Source of the DNA: Candidatus Saccharicenans sp.
GTDB taxonomy: Bacteria > Acidobacteriota > Aminicenantia > Aminicenantales > Saccharicenantaceae
Assembly: GCA_024653405.1 (NCBI GenBank)
Contig: JANLGB010000114.1
Coordinates: 1-7,100, forward strand
Reading direction: 5' to 3'
DNA length: 7,100 nt
The notes under the pieces are model-generated. The model had not been told where the DNA came from. It saw nothing but the letters and a program-made list of their open reading frames with translations, and ran no database searches. Positions 1-5,279 of this stretch are shown one piece after another. The position numbers and the translations under genes were made by a program. Numbering within the stretch: position 1 is the stretch's first letter; the number at the start of each line of letters is the position of its first letter.

Positions 1-1
1 C

Positions 2-295
2 GAGGAAAAGGACGTGGAAATCAAGGTTGAGGACAATACCCTCAGCCTGAAGGGTGAGCGGAAATTCGAAAAGGAGACCAGGGAAGAGAATTATCATCGG
101 ATAGAGCGGGCCTACGGTTCCTTCTACCGCTCCTTCAGCCTGCCGAACTACGTTGACCAGGACAAGATCAGCGCTGAATACGAAAACGGCCTGCTCAAAA
201 TCCACATGCCCAAGAAACCTGAAGTCAAACCCCGCAAGGTCAAAATCCTCAAGCCTCAGACAGCCGAAAAATCCGGCGAAAAGCCCAACAAATAA
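2..295 (+). CDS. Small heat-shock protein, Hsp20/alpha-crystallin family (3' part)
   Basis: The reading frame is open from the first bases of the window (E-E-K-D-V-E-I-K...), so the GTG at 14 is an internal valine codon and the true start lies upstream. About 97 residues are visible. They match the second half of an alpha-crystallin domain: the strand VEIKVEDNTLSLKGERK, then the YGSFYRSFSLP stretch, then the hallmark A-x-x-x-N-G-L-L-x-I-x-x-P segment (AEYENGLLKIHMPKK), then a short lysine/proline-rich tail with a V-K-I motif resembling the I-x-I/V anchor that docks on a neighbouring subunit. The family consists of ATP-independent holdase chaperones that form cytoplasmic oligomers and bind unfolding proteins. 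The gene converges on the comF-like gene and is followed by its own intrinsic terminator. The family assignment is firm; the N-terminus and promoter cannot be seen. Confidence 0.93.
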   Translation, partial: EEKDVEIKVEDNTLSLKGERKFEKETREENYHRIERAYGSFYRSFSLPNYVDQDKISAEYENGLLKIHMPKKPEVKPRKVKILKPQTAEKSGEKPNK

Positions 296-315
296 CCATC
301 CAGTCGCCAGTACCG

Positions 316-344
316 CCCCCGTCGCCGACGGGGGTTTTCTTTTT
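316..344 (+). terminator. Intrinsic terminator of the hsp20 gene
   Basis: A perfect 8-bp stem, CCCCCGTC (316-323) and GACGGGGG (327-334), closes a 3-nt loop and is followed directly by TTTTCTTTTT (335-344). The T-tract lies on the plus strand only, so this is a strong terminator for hsp20. On the minus strand the same hairpin follows the comF stop codon without a U-tract, so it could stabilise that 3' end but is a poor terminator. The T-tract overlaps the comF stop codon (343-345). Confidence 0.88.
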
Positions 345-1077
345 AAAGGGCTCTGGCCAGGGTTATAGCCCTTACTTCCAGTGTGCCCGACTTCCTTAGC
401 TCTTTGGCACATTCCCGTAGGGTGGAACCGGTGGTGAAGACATCATCCACCAGCAACAACCTGCGTTTTTCAATCTGGCCGGGCTTCCTAACCTCAAAGG
501 CTCCCCGGAGGTTGGTTTCCCGCTCGGCCGCCTCCAGAGAGACCTGGGTCGGAGTATTCCTGGTTTTCACCAGAACCCTGGTCAGCAGAGGCAGACCACT
601 CAGGCCCGACAGCATCCGACCTAAAAGTTCGGCCTGGTTAAACCCCCTCATTTTTTCTCTATTCCGGTGCAGGGGGACAGGCAGGATGCAGTCGAGACCG
701 GCAAAAATCCCGTCCCCGGCCAGATACTCATAAGCCAGGAGGCCCAGGGGCCGGCTTAAGACCTCGCAGCCTTTATACTTGAAAAGCAGGATCAGCTCTT
801 TCAGCCGCCCGGAATAGGGTCCGAGTGACCGGTGCCTGGAAAGATGCGGAGGGGCCTCGAGGCACTGGCCACAGACCTGGCCGGCAGACGCTTCCTGCTG
901 ATAAAAGCGACCACAGACCGGGCAGACCGGACCACGGTGTATTTCCACCTGGTGCAGACAGCGGCTGCAGACCACTCTTTCTTCCGGGTCCTCCAGGGCC
1001 CGGCCGCAGAGTCGGCAGAATGAAGGGAAAACGGTAAGGGTTAAAGGGTGAAATACCCGGTGGAGACGGAGTGTCAC
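343..1077 (-). CDS. ComF family protein (zinc ribbons plus phosphoribosyltransferase-like domain)
   Basis: The 244-residue product has the ComF layout. The N-terminus carries four cysteine pairs, C21/C24, C37/C40, C52/C55 and C69/C72, as expected for zinc ribbons. The type I phosphoribosyltransferase domain follows, with the family signature PLHRNREKMRGFNQAELL (135-152) and the PRPP loop LLLVDDVFTTGSTL (207-220). In competent bacteria ComF/GntX proteins act in DNA uptake, but homologues are widespread in bacteria not known to be competent, so the role here is unclear. The frame is open up to 1185, but that would overlap the dksA-like gene by 112 bp. The GTG at 1077 overlaps the upstream TGA by four bases (GTGA) and has AAGG just upstream, which points to translational coupling. 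It is the last gene of the minus-strand cluster. Confidence 0.9.
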   Translation of the reverse strand: MTLRLHRVFHPLTLTVFPSFCRLCGRALEDPEERVVCSRCLHQVEIHRGPVCPVCGRFYQQEASAGQVCGQCLEAPPHLSRHRSLGPYSGRLKELILLFKYKGCEVLSRPLGLLAYEYLAGDGIFAGLDCILPVPLHRNREKMRGFNQAELLGRMLSGLSGLPLLTRVLVKTRNTPTQVSLEAAERETNLRGAFEVRKPGQIEKRRLLLVDDVFTTGSTLRECAKELRKSGTLEVRAITLARAL

Positions 1078-1448
1078 TGGACCTTGGATTCGCCCTCTTT
1101 TTTCTCCTGACACTCTATACAGTAAGGAGCCCAGGGAATAATCTTGAGCCTCTTTTTGCTGATTTCCTTGTGGCAGATGAGGCACAGGCCGAATTCGCTC
1201 TGCAACCTGTCCAGGGCCTGGTCAATCAGGGCCAGCTGTTCCCGCTCGCTGTCGGTCAGGCCCAGCAGGAACTCCTTGGTGTAAGAAGTCTCGGCTTTAT
1301 CCACCAGGTCGAGAGCCGTATCGGTCTCAATTTCCTTGCTGTCGCTATAGTACTGGCTGAGTTTCTTGACGATGCTGTTTTTCTTCTCCAAGAGCAGTTT
1401 CCGGAATTCTTCTTTTTCTTTTTTGCTGATTTTTGCTTTAGCCGGCAT
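1074..1448 (-). CDS. DksA/TraR-type zinc-finger transcription factor
   Basis: The protein has 124 residues. A charged helical N-terminal half (about 7-85) would form the coiled coil that enters the RNA polymerase secondary channel. It includes D47-L-V-D50-K-A52, which matches the D-x-x-D-x-A tip needed for DksA activity with ppGpp. A C4 zinc finger follows, with C89/C92 and C110/C113, spaced as in the family (CLICHKEIS...PYCIEC). E. coli DksA is longer (151 aa), so this is a short DksA-like member. Known members tune rRNA and amino-acid promoters during starvation. The ATG at 1448 has a GAGGGGG ribosome-binding site starting right after the rlmH stop, 11 bp upstream. The 3' end overlaps comF by four bases. 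Family firm; ppGpp-dependent function inferred from the intact tip. Confidence 0.9.
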   Translation of the reverse strand: MPAKAKISKKEKEEFRKLLLEKKNSIVKKLSQYYSDSKEIETDTALDLVDKAETSYTKEFLLGLTDSEREQLALIDQALDRLQSEFGLCLICHKEISKKRLKIIPWAPYCIECQEKKEGESKVQ

Positions 1449-1459
1449 TTAACCCCCTC

Positions 1460-1927
1460 TCATTTCGGATAGGCGTATCCTTTTATCAGATTTATGGCCC
1501 GGTAGACCTGTTCCAGCAAGACCACCCTGGTCAGCTCGTGGGAAAAAGTCATGGGCGAGAGCGACAGTTTCAGGTCGGCCCTGTCCAGGAGCCGCGAAGC
1601 CAGGCCCAGGAATCCACCTACCAGGAATATGATTCTCCGGGCTGAGATCATCGCCTGCCTGTCAATCAATCTGGCCAGCTCCTCTGAAGTCATCATCTTT
1701 CCCTTATCGGAAAGGCAGATAATATAGCCATCCTCAAGATGTTTTTCAAGTCTTTCAGCCTCTCGCTCCATTATTTTTTCCGGCGCACTCTCCTTCAACC
1801 CGCGGGCTTCGGCTGTTTCCACTATCCTGGCCCTGCCCAGCAACCGTAACCTGGCCAGGTAATCCTCCTGTAGGGCTCGCAGGTGCGGATTTTTGGTTTG
1901 GCCCGGCCACAAGAATACCAGTTCCAT
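1460..1927 (-). CDS. rlmH: 23S rRNA pseudouridine(1915)-N3-methyltransferase RlmH
   Basis: RlmH uses S-adenosylmethionine to methylate the pseudouridine at 1915 in helix 69 of 23S rRNA, acting on assembled 70S ribosomes. The SPOUT knot motifs are visible: LSDKGKMMTSEELARLI (72-88), FLVGGFLGL (101-109) and LSLSPMTFSHELTRVVLLEQVYRA (121-144). From the ATG at 1927 the protein is 155 aa, the same length as E. coli RlmH. An in-frame TTG lies at 1939, but the likely transcription start falls near 1936, so the ATG is preferred. No Shine-Dalgarno is seen before either start. The C-terminus ends GYAYPK, where most homologues end in a P-Y-H-R/K motif; the tyrosine is kept and the histidine is replaced by proline. 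It precedes the dksA-like gene by 11 bp. Confidence 0.94.
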   Translation of the reverse strand: MELVFLWPGQTKNPHLRALQEDYLARLRLLGRARIVETAEARGLKESAPEKIMEREAERLEKHLEDGYIICLSDKGKMMTSEELARLIDRQAMISARRIIFLVGGFLGLASRLLDRADLKLSLSPMTFSHELTRVVLLEQVYRAINLIKGYAYPK

Positions 1928-1942
1928 TAGAAACGGCAATTA

Positions 1943-1970
1943 ATTAAATAGATTATGAGAAAAATGTCAA
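1943..1970 (-). promoter_or_regulatory. Sigma70-type promoter for rlmH-dksA-comF
   Basis: On the minus strand the rsfS-rlmH gap contains TTGACA (1970-1965, perfect -35), a 16-bp spacer and TTTAAT (1948-1943, five of six -10 positions), inside a strongly AT-rich stretch. The start of transcription would fall near 1936, only about 9 bases before the rlmH ATG. The promoter would let the last three genes be expressed apart from the upstream cluster. Confidence 0.68.
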
Positions 1971-1996
1971 GAGATTTTTAATAGATTTTCTGGCGG

Positions 1997-2374
1997 TTAA
2001 TAATCCAGCCGCGGGGCATCGGCCCAGAGCTTTTCCAGCGAATAAAAATCCCTGGCCCTTTTGGAAAAGATATGAACCACAAAACTGCCATAATCCAGCA
2101 GGATCCATTCGGCAGTTTCTAGCCCCTCGATGCCGAAGGGTTTTATTTTCTCCCTGGACAGTTCTTCCTCGATGCTTTCGTAAATGGCCACATTCTGCCG
2201 GGAAGAATTACCGTGCATGATGATGAAGAAATCGGTAAAGCTGGTCAGCTCCCTTAAATCCAGCACGCACAGGTCCTCGGCCTTCTTGGCCAGGGAAGCC
2301 TTGATGGACAGCCTGACTTCCCTGGGCAGGCTTCTCTTGGTAAATTTTTTCAGTCTGTCTTTGGTCTCGGCCAT
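1997..2374 (-). CDS. rsfS: Ribosome silencing factor RsfS (RsfA/Iojap family)
   Basis: RsfS binds ribosomal protein L14 on the 50S subunit and blocks joining of the 30S subunit, damping translation in stationary phase or starvation. The 125-residue sequence has the family core: VLDLRELTSFTDFFIIMHGNSSRQ (37-60), the central EGLETAEWILLDYGSFVVHIF (83-103) and the closing ARDFYSLEKLWADAP (107-121). The first ~20 residues are a basic extension (KDRLKKFTKRSLPRE) before the canonical domain. The ATG at 2374 is preceded by TGAGGAGAAA, in which TGA is the stop codon of nadD, so the ribosome-binding site and the upstream stop are fused and translation is probably coupled. Its place after nadD and before rlmH is the usual one in many bacteria. 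Confidence 0.95.
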   Translation of the reverse strand: MAETKDRLKKFTKRSLPREVRLSIKASLAKKAEDLCVLDLRELTSFTDFFIIMHGNSSRQNVAIYESIEEELSREKIKPFGIEGLETAEWILLDYGSFVVHIFSKRARDFYSLEKLWADAPRLDY

Positions 2375-2381
2375 TTTCTCC

Positions 2382-3032
2382 TCAGTGATAAAGTCGATGT
2401 TTGATTATGTAAGCCTCCACTCCGGGTGGAACCAGACCGGTAATCGGCTGCCCTGCTCGCAATCTTTTCCGGATGTCGGTTGAAGAAATATCGGGCGTTT
2501 CAGCCGGCAGCAGCACCAGGGCGCCGGCCGGCAAGTCTTCAGGCTGAGGGAAAGAACCAGGCTCCAGGACAACAAGATGAGCGGGTTTAATTTTCTCAAT
2601 CACCTTCTCGCTTAATTCTATCCCGAAACCAGGCCGGCTGACAACTATAAATGAACATTCCTGGAGAAGCTGGCTATAGTCTTTCCAGGTATCTATTTCC
2701 AGGAACGCATCCAGACCGACGATGAAAAAAAACCGGTCGGCGGGATAAGCCTGCTTCAGCCTTATCAAAGTCTCGATGGAATAAGAAGGACCGGGACGAC
2801 GGGCCTCCACTTCTGACACCTGAAAGGCCGGATGCCCCTGGCAGGCGATTTCCACCATTTTCAGACGGTGCCGGACCGGAACCACCTCCCCCGGGCTCTT
2901 GTGCGGTGGAATATAGGAAGGGATGAAAAGAATCCGGTCGAGAGGCAAATGCCTGATGACTTCTTCGGCCACTTTCAGGTGGCCCAGATGAATGGGATTA
3001 AAAGTGCCACCGAATAACCCGGTCAGACTCAT
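2382..3032 (-). CDS. nadD: Nicotinate-nucleotide adenylyltransferase NadD
   Basis: NadD transfers AMP from ATP to nicotinate mononucleotide, giving deamido-NAD, the step before NAD synthetase. The 216-aa protein shows the nucleotidyltransferase signature GGTFNPIHLGH (8-18), with the ATP-binding H-x-G-H, the PPHK element (42-45), the substrate-pocket stretch FIVGLDAFLEIDTWKDY (103-119) and the C-terminal ISSTDIRKR (182-190), the family's ISST-x-x-R motif. The frame opens at a GTG at 3056, but the ATG at 3032 has AAGGA seven bases upstream, lies just past the obg stop (3046) and puts GGTFNP at the usual distance from the N-terminus. It is 13 bp downstream of obg and seven bases upstream of rsfS. 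All key motifs are intact. Confidence 0.95.
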   Translation of the reverse strand: MSLTGLFGGTFNPIHLGHLKVAEEVIRHLPLDRILFIPSYIPPHKSPGEVVPVRHRLKMVEIACQGHPAFQVSEVEARRPGPSYSIETLIRLKQAYPADRFFFIVGLDAFLEIDTWKDYSQLLQECSFIVVSRPGFGIELSEKVIEKIKPAHLVVLEPGSFPQPEDLPAGALVLLPAETPDISSTDIRKRLRAGQPITGLVPPGVEAYIIKHRLYH

Positions 3033-3045
3033 GACTCTTTCCTTC

Positions 3046-4089
3046 TCAATCACCACTTCCAGGTCGAGCTTCCGGAAGCCGGCCGGCCCCGGCCTCGGCC
3101 AGCAGCTGGGCCAGTCTGTTGACCAGTTCCTTTAATCCCTCCCCGGTCAGGGCCGAAATGGCCAGGAACGGTTTCTTTTCCCTGGCGGCCAGCCTTTTTA
3201 CTGCCTGCAATCTCTTCCTGTCTTGGCCCAGCAGGTCAATTTTATTGGCTACGATAATCTGCCTGCGAGCCACCAGCTCTGGATTGAAGGCCTGGAGCTC
3301 AGACTGAATAACCCGGTAATCCTGGACCGGGTCTCGTCCGCTCAACGGAGAAACATCGATCAGGTGCAGCAGCAGGCGGGTTCTTTCTATGTGCCTTAAG
3401 AACTGGATGCCCAGCCCGTGGCCCTGATGGGCCCCCTCAATCAAGCCCGGGATATCGGCCACCACGAAACTGGTTTCTTCATCAACATCAACCACCCCGA
3501 GGTTTGGGGTCAGGGTGGTAAAGGGATAATCAGCAATCTGGGGCCTGGCCGCCGAGATTTTTGAAATCAGTGTAGATTTCCCGGTGTTGGGAAAACCGAC
3601 CAGCCCGACATCGGCAATAAGCTTCAATTCCAAAATTAATTCTTTTTCTTCGCCCGGCCGGCCTTTTTCAAATTCCCTGGGTGTTTGATGGGTAGGAGTG
3701 GCAAATGAGGCATTGCCTCTGCCCCCGCGCCCGCCCTTAGCGGCCAGGTAAATCTCCCCCGGCTTGAGGAAATCGTAAAGCACCTGGCCGGTATGAGCAT
3801 CCTTGACCATGGTGCCCACGGGCACTTTCAGGTAGAGGTCCCGGCCACGTTTTCCCTGCCTGTTGGAACCCTGCCCCGGGGCGCCCTTTCTGGCCTTATT
3901 GATGGGATGATACCTGAAATAAGACAGGGTATTGAGATTGAGGTCGCTCACCAGGTAGATATTCCCGCCGTCGCCACCGCGGCCTCCGTCCGGTCCGCCT
4001 TTGGGAACCCGGTATTCACGGCGAAAACTGACACAACCGTCGCCACCTTTTCCGGCAATCAGAAAGACCCTGACCTGATCAACAAACAA
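3046..4089 (-). CDS. obg: GTPase Obg/CgtA, 50S subunit assembly factor
   Basis: Obg is an essential ribosome-associated GTPase that acts late in 50S assembly and binds ppGpp in several species. The 347-aa protein has the glycine-rich Obg fold (2-158, e.g. AGKGGDGCVSFRREYRVPKG and AAKGGRGGRGNASF). The G domain follows, with G1 GFPNTGKS (165-172), the switch I stretch DYPFTTLTPN (187-196), G3 DIPG (212-215), G4 NKID (282-285) and G5 SAL (312-314). The C-terminal tail is short. The frame is open to a GTG at 4137, but the extra 16 residues are hydrophobic and unlike Obg. The TTG at 4089 gives M-F-V-D-Q-V, the canonical N-terminus, with AGGTG (4099-4095) five bases upstream. It follows rpmA after a 95-bp gap with terminator-like hairpins. 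Confidence 0.96.
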   Translation of the reverse strand: MFVDQVRVFLIAGKGGDGCVSFRREYRVPKGGPDGGRGGDGGNIYLVSDLNLNTLSYFRYHPINKARKGAPGQGSNRQGKRGRDLYLKVPVGTMVKDAHTGQVLYDFLKPGEIYLAAKGGRGGRGNASFATPTHQTPREFEKGRPGEEKELILELKLIADVGLVGFPNTGKSTLISKISAARPQIADYPFTTLTPNLGVVDVDEETSFVVADIPGLIEGAHQGHGLGIQFLRHIERTRLLLHLIDVSPLSGRDPVQDYRVIQSELQAFNPELVARRQIIVANKIDLLGQDRKRLQAVKRLAAREKKPFLAISALTGEGLKELVNRLAQLLAEAGAGRLPEARPGSGD

Positions 4090-4094
4090 CGGGG

Positions 4095-4099
4095 CACCT
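4095..4099 (-). promoter_or_regulatory. Ribosome-binding site deciding the TTG start of obg
   Basis: On the minus strand AGGTG, complementary to the anti-Shine-Dalgarno CACCT, stands five bases before the TTG at 4089. Together with the canonical MFVD N-terminus this selects TTG over the in-frame GTG at 4137. Confidence 0.65.
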
Positions 4100-4109
4100 G
4101 GACAAATAT

Positions 4110-4138
4110 AAATTAAGAAAGCGGGCAGAAAGCCCACT
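4110..4138 (-). terminator. Possible terminator/attenuator hairpin upstream of obg
   Basis: On the minus strand AGTGGGC (4138-4132) and GCCCGCT (4126-4120) form a 7-bp stem with one G-T pair around the loop TTTCT, followed by TTCTTAATTT. The U-tract is imperfect. Its place between rpmA and obg would reduce, not abolish, readthrough. Confidence 0.4.
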
Positions 4139-4151
4139 GGAAAATTGGAGT

Positions 4152-4202
4152 AAAAAAAAAGCCGTAGCGGGAGCTGAGCCCATTTTATGAGGCAGTCCCG
4201 GC
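4152..4202 (-). terminator. Possible terminator/attenuator after rpmA
   Basis: A run of nine T (minus strand, 4160-4152) follows an imperfect hairpin that starts within the last codons of rpmA. GCCG/CGGC forms the outer pairing (4202-4199 with 4164-4161), GGGA/TCCC lies inside it (4199-4196 or shifted, with 4172-4169), and a bulged GCCTCAT/ATGGGC stem carries the stop codon in its apical part. The folding is drawn by hand and contains internal loops; the T9 tract is the stronger evidence. It may separate the ribosomal-protein genes from obg in part. Confidence 0.4.
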
Positions 4203-4454
4203 TTCCTCCTCAACCGGAATTACCGAGACGTACTTCCCCATCCTCCCTTTATCCTCAAACCGGACTACGCCGTTGACCAGGGCAAAAAGCGTATCATCGC
4301 TGCCCCGGCCGACGTTCAATCCGGGCTTAAAAGGCGTGCCGCGCTGGCGAACCAGAATCGAACCGGCTTTGACCAGCTGACCGCCGAATCTTTTTACTCC
4401 CAGACTCTTGGGGTTAGAATCTCTGCCGTTAACTCCGGATCTCTTGTGAGCCAT
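4185..4454 (-). CDS. rpmA: 50S ribosomal protein L27
   Basis: L27 lies on the 50S subunit with its N-terminal tail reaching the peptidyl-transferase centre, where it helps position the tRNA ends. The 89-aa product has the family core [50 protein letters not shown] and a C-terminal beta segment GKYVSVIP. The ATG at 4454 gives the invariant M-A-H-K start; a second in-frame ATG at 4460 overlaps the rplU stop (ATGA) but sits only two bases from the ribosome-binding site. AAGGAG (4468-4463) is built from the last codons of rplU. Only four residues (RSGV) separate MAHK from NGRDS, where homologues I recall from E. coli and Thermotoga have seven, so the tail appears three residues short. Confidence 0.95.
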   Translation of the reverse strand: MAHKRSGVNGRDSNPKSLGVKRFGGQLVKAGSILVRQRGTPFKPGLNVGRGSDDTLFALVNGVVRFEDKGRMGKYVSVIPVEEEAGTAS

Positions 4455-4456
4455 GG

Positions 4457-4933
4457 TCATTTCTCCTTGGGTTGGCCGGCGGTTTCTTTTTTAGTGGTCT
4501 TCCTGGCAGTTCCGGACTCCTTTTTAGCCGCCGGTTTTTTAGCTTTGGCGGTTGTTTCTTTCTTCGCGACTTTCTTGGTAACTGCTTCGGTTGCCGGCTG
4601 TTCCGTCTCGACCGCCTGCCCTTCAGGGTAAATTCCCGAAATCCGGACCCTGGTCAGAAGCTGGCGGTGTCCCTTTTTCCGGCGGTAGCCTTTGCGCCTT
4701 TTTTTCTTAAAGACTATTACCTTTTCACCCTTATAATCATCAAGGACTTCGGCCGCCACCCGGGCTTTTTCCAGATATGGCGTCCCGACCTGAACTTGAG
4801 AGCCATCTTCAAGCAAAAGGACCTGGTCGAAATGAACAACCTGGCCTTTTTCCGCCTCAAGTTTTTCCACGGACAGCACATCACCTACTTTAACCCGGTA
4901 CTGTTTTCCGCCTGTCTTGATTACTGCAAACAT
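4457..4933 (-). CDS. rplU: 50S ribosomal protein L21 with a lysine/alanine-rich C-terminal extension
   Basis: L21 binds 23S rRNA early in 50S assembly. Residues 1-104 match the whole family: [14 protein letters not shown] at the start, KVGTPYLE-like [12 protein letters not shown] (48-59), [20 protein letters not shown] (72-91) and the closing [10 protein letters not shown] (94-103). L21 is usually about 103 aa; here the protein runs to 158 because of a low-complexity tail (106-158) with 14 lysines and 10 alanines plus many threonines, resembling histone H1-type tails. The ATG at 4933 is preceded by AAGGTGAGG (4946-4938), a very good ribosome-binding site. The tail's final K-E-K codons form the rpmA ribosome-binding site, so the two genes are tightly coupled. 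First gene of the minus-strand cluster. Confidence 0.96.
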   Translation of the reverse strand: MFAVIKTGGKQYRVKVGDVLSVEKLEAEKGQVVHFDQVLLLEDGSQVQVGTPYLEKARVAAEVLDDYKGEKVIVFKKKRRKGYRRKKGHRQLLTRVRISGIYPEGQAVETEQPATEAVTKKVAKKETTAKAKKPAAKKESGTARKTTKKETAGQPKEK

Positions 4934-4966
4934 TAGTCCTCACCTTCCAGGGAGATAAAATTTGGA

Positions 4967-4980
4967 TGTTAAATTTAACA
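4967..4980. promoter_or_regulatory. Perfect 14-bp palindrome on the rplU promoter (candidate operator)
   Basis: TGTTAAATTTAACA is its own reverse complement and covers the predicted -10 of the rplU promoter (4977-4972). A dimeric repressor binding here would block RNA polymerase. The sequence is AT-rich, so chance or pure promoter function is possible. Confidence 0.45.
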
Positions 4981-5000
4981 TATAAGGGTATTTATGTCAA
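4972..5000 (-). promoter_or_regulatory. Sigma70-type promoter of rplU-rpmA and the downstream cluster
   Basis: On the minus strand TTGACA (5000-4995, perfect -35) is followed after 17 bp by TAAATT (4977-4972, four of six -10 positions). The start of transcription would lie near 4965, leaving a leader of roughly 30 nt with the strong AAGGTGAGG ribosome-binding site. Confidence 0.65.
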
Positions 5001-5122
5001 CCTGGCGTCCAGCGCCGCCCCGAGACGGTCAAGGGTTTAAGAAACCAGGACCAGACCGGAAACAACCCTGGATTTTCGAGCTGGACCGGTCAGTGGCTGA
5101 CCCCGGATGGCAAATTAAATAT

Positions 5123-5152
5123 GCCAGGCAGCTATTGCGCCTGCTTCCTGGC
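5123..5152. other. Imperfect stem-loop between the divergent promoters
   Basis: GCCAGG (5123-5128) pairs with CCTGGC (5147-5152), and the next bases CAG pair with CTG (5141-5143) after a 3-nt bulge. No T-tract follows on either strand, so it does not look like a terminator. It lies just upstream of the tRNA-Val -35. A shorter GGTCAG/CTGACC hairpin (5088-5102) is nearby. Function unknown. The whole rplU-tRNA gap (4934-5204) has no convincing coding region. Confidence 0.35.
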
Positions 5153-5158
5153 CCATCC

Positions 5159-5187
5159 TTGACAAAAAAACTGCTTTCCCCTAACTT
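5159..5187 (+). promoter_or_regulatory. Candidate promoter of tRNA-Val
   Basis: TTGACA (5159-5164, perfect -35) with a 17-bp spacer leads to TAACTT (5182-5187), a poor -10 with three of six matches. The start would fall near 5194, about 11 bases before the tRNA. The -35 and position are convincing; the -10 is weak. Confidence 0.5.
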
Positions 5188-5204
5188 AGTGTTAAATTGA
5201 ATCC

Positions 5205-5279
5205 GGGCGGTTAGCTCAGGGGCAGAGTGTCGGTCTTACAAACCGGAGGTCACTGGTTCGAACCCAGTACCGCCCACCA
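5205..5279 (+). tRNA. tRNA-Val (anticodon UAC), CCA encoded
   Basis: The full cloverleaf can be drawn. The acceptor stem is GGGCGGT (5205-5211) with ACCGCCC (5269-5275). The D stem is GCTC/GAGT with one G-U pair. The anticodon stem is TCGGT/ACCGG around the loop CTTACAA, with anticodon TAC at 5237-5239. The variable loop has five bases (AGGTC). The T stem is ACTGG/CCAGT around TTCGAAC. The discriminator A is at 5276 and CCA at 5277-5279 is part of the gene. The anticodon reads valine GUA/GUG codons. A T-rich run (CTTTTTTCTTT) directly follows and may end transcription. It is divergent from the rplU cluster. Confidence 0.97.

Noticed and set aside
1078..1185. Longer ComF start at 1185, adding 36 residues.
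   Set aside because: It would overlap the dksA-like gene by 112 bp, and the extra residues are not part of the ComF family; the GTG at 1077 gives a classic GTGA overlap.
4090..4137. GTG start at 4137 for obg.
   Set aside because: The TTG at 4089 gives the canonical MFVD N-terminus and has AGGTG upstream; the GTG lies inside the hairpin and has no ribosome-binding site.
4472..4936. Plus-strand 154-codon frame antisense to rplU, rich in phenylalanine and leucine.
   Set aside because: It is the complement of lysine-rich L21 codons and has no features of its own.
5205..5279. tRNA-Val as an attachment site for an integrated element.
   Set aside because: No duplicate of the tRNA 3' end, no integrase and no mobile genes are present in the window.
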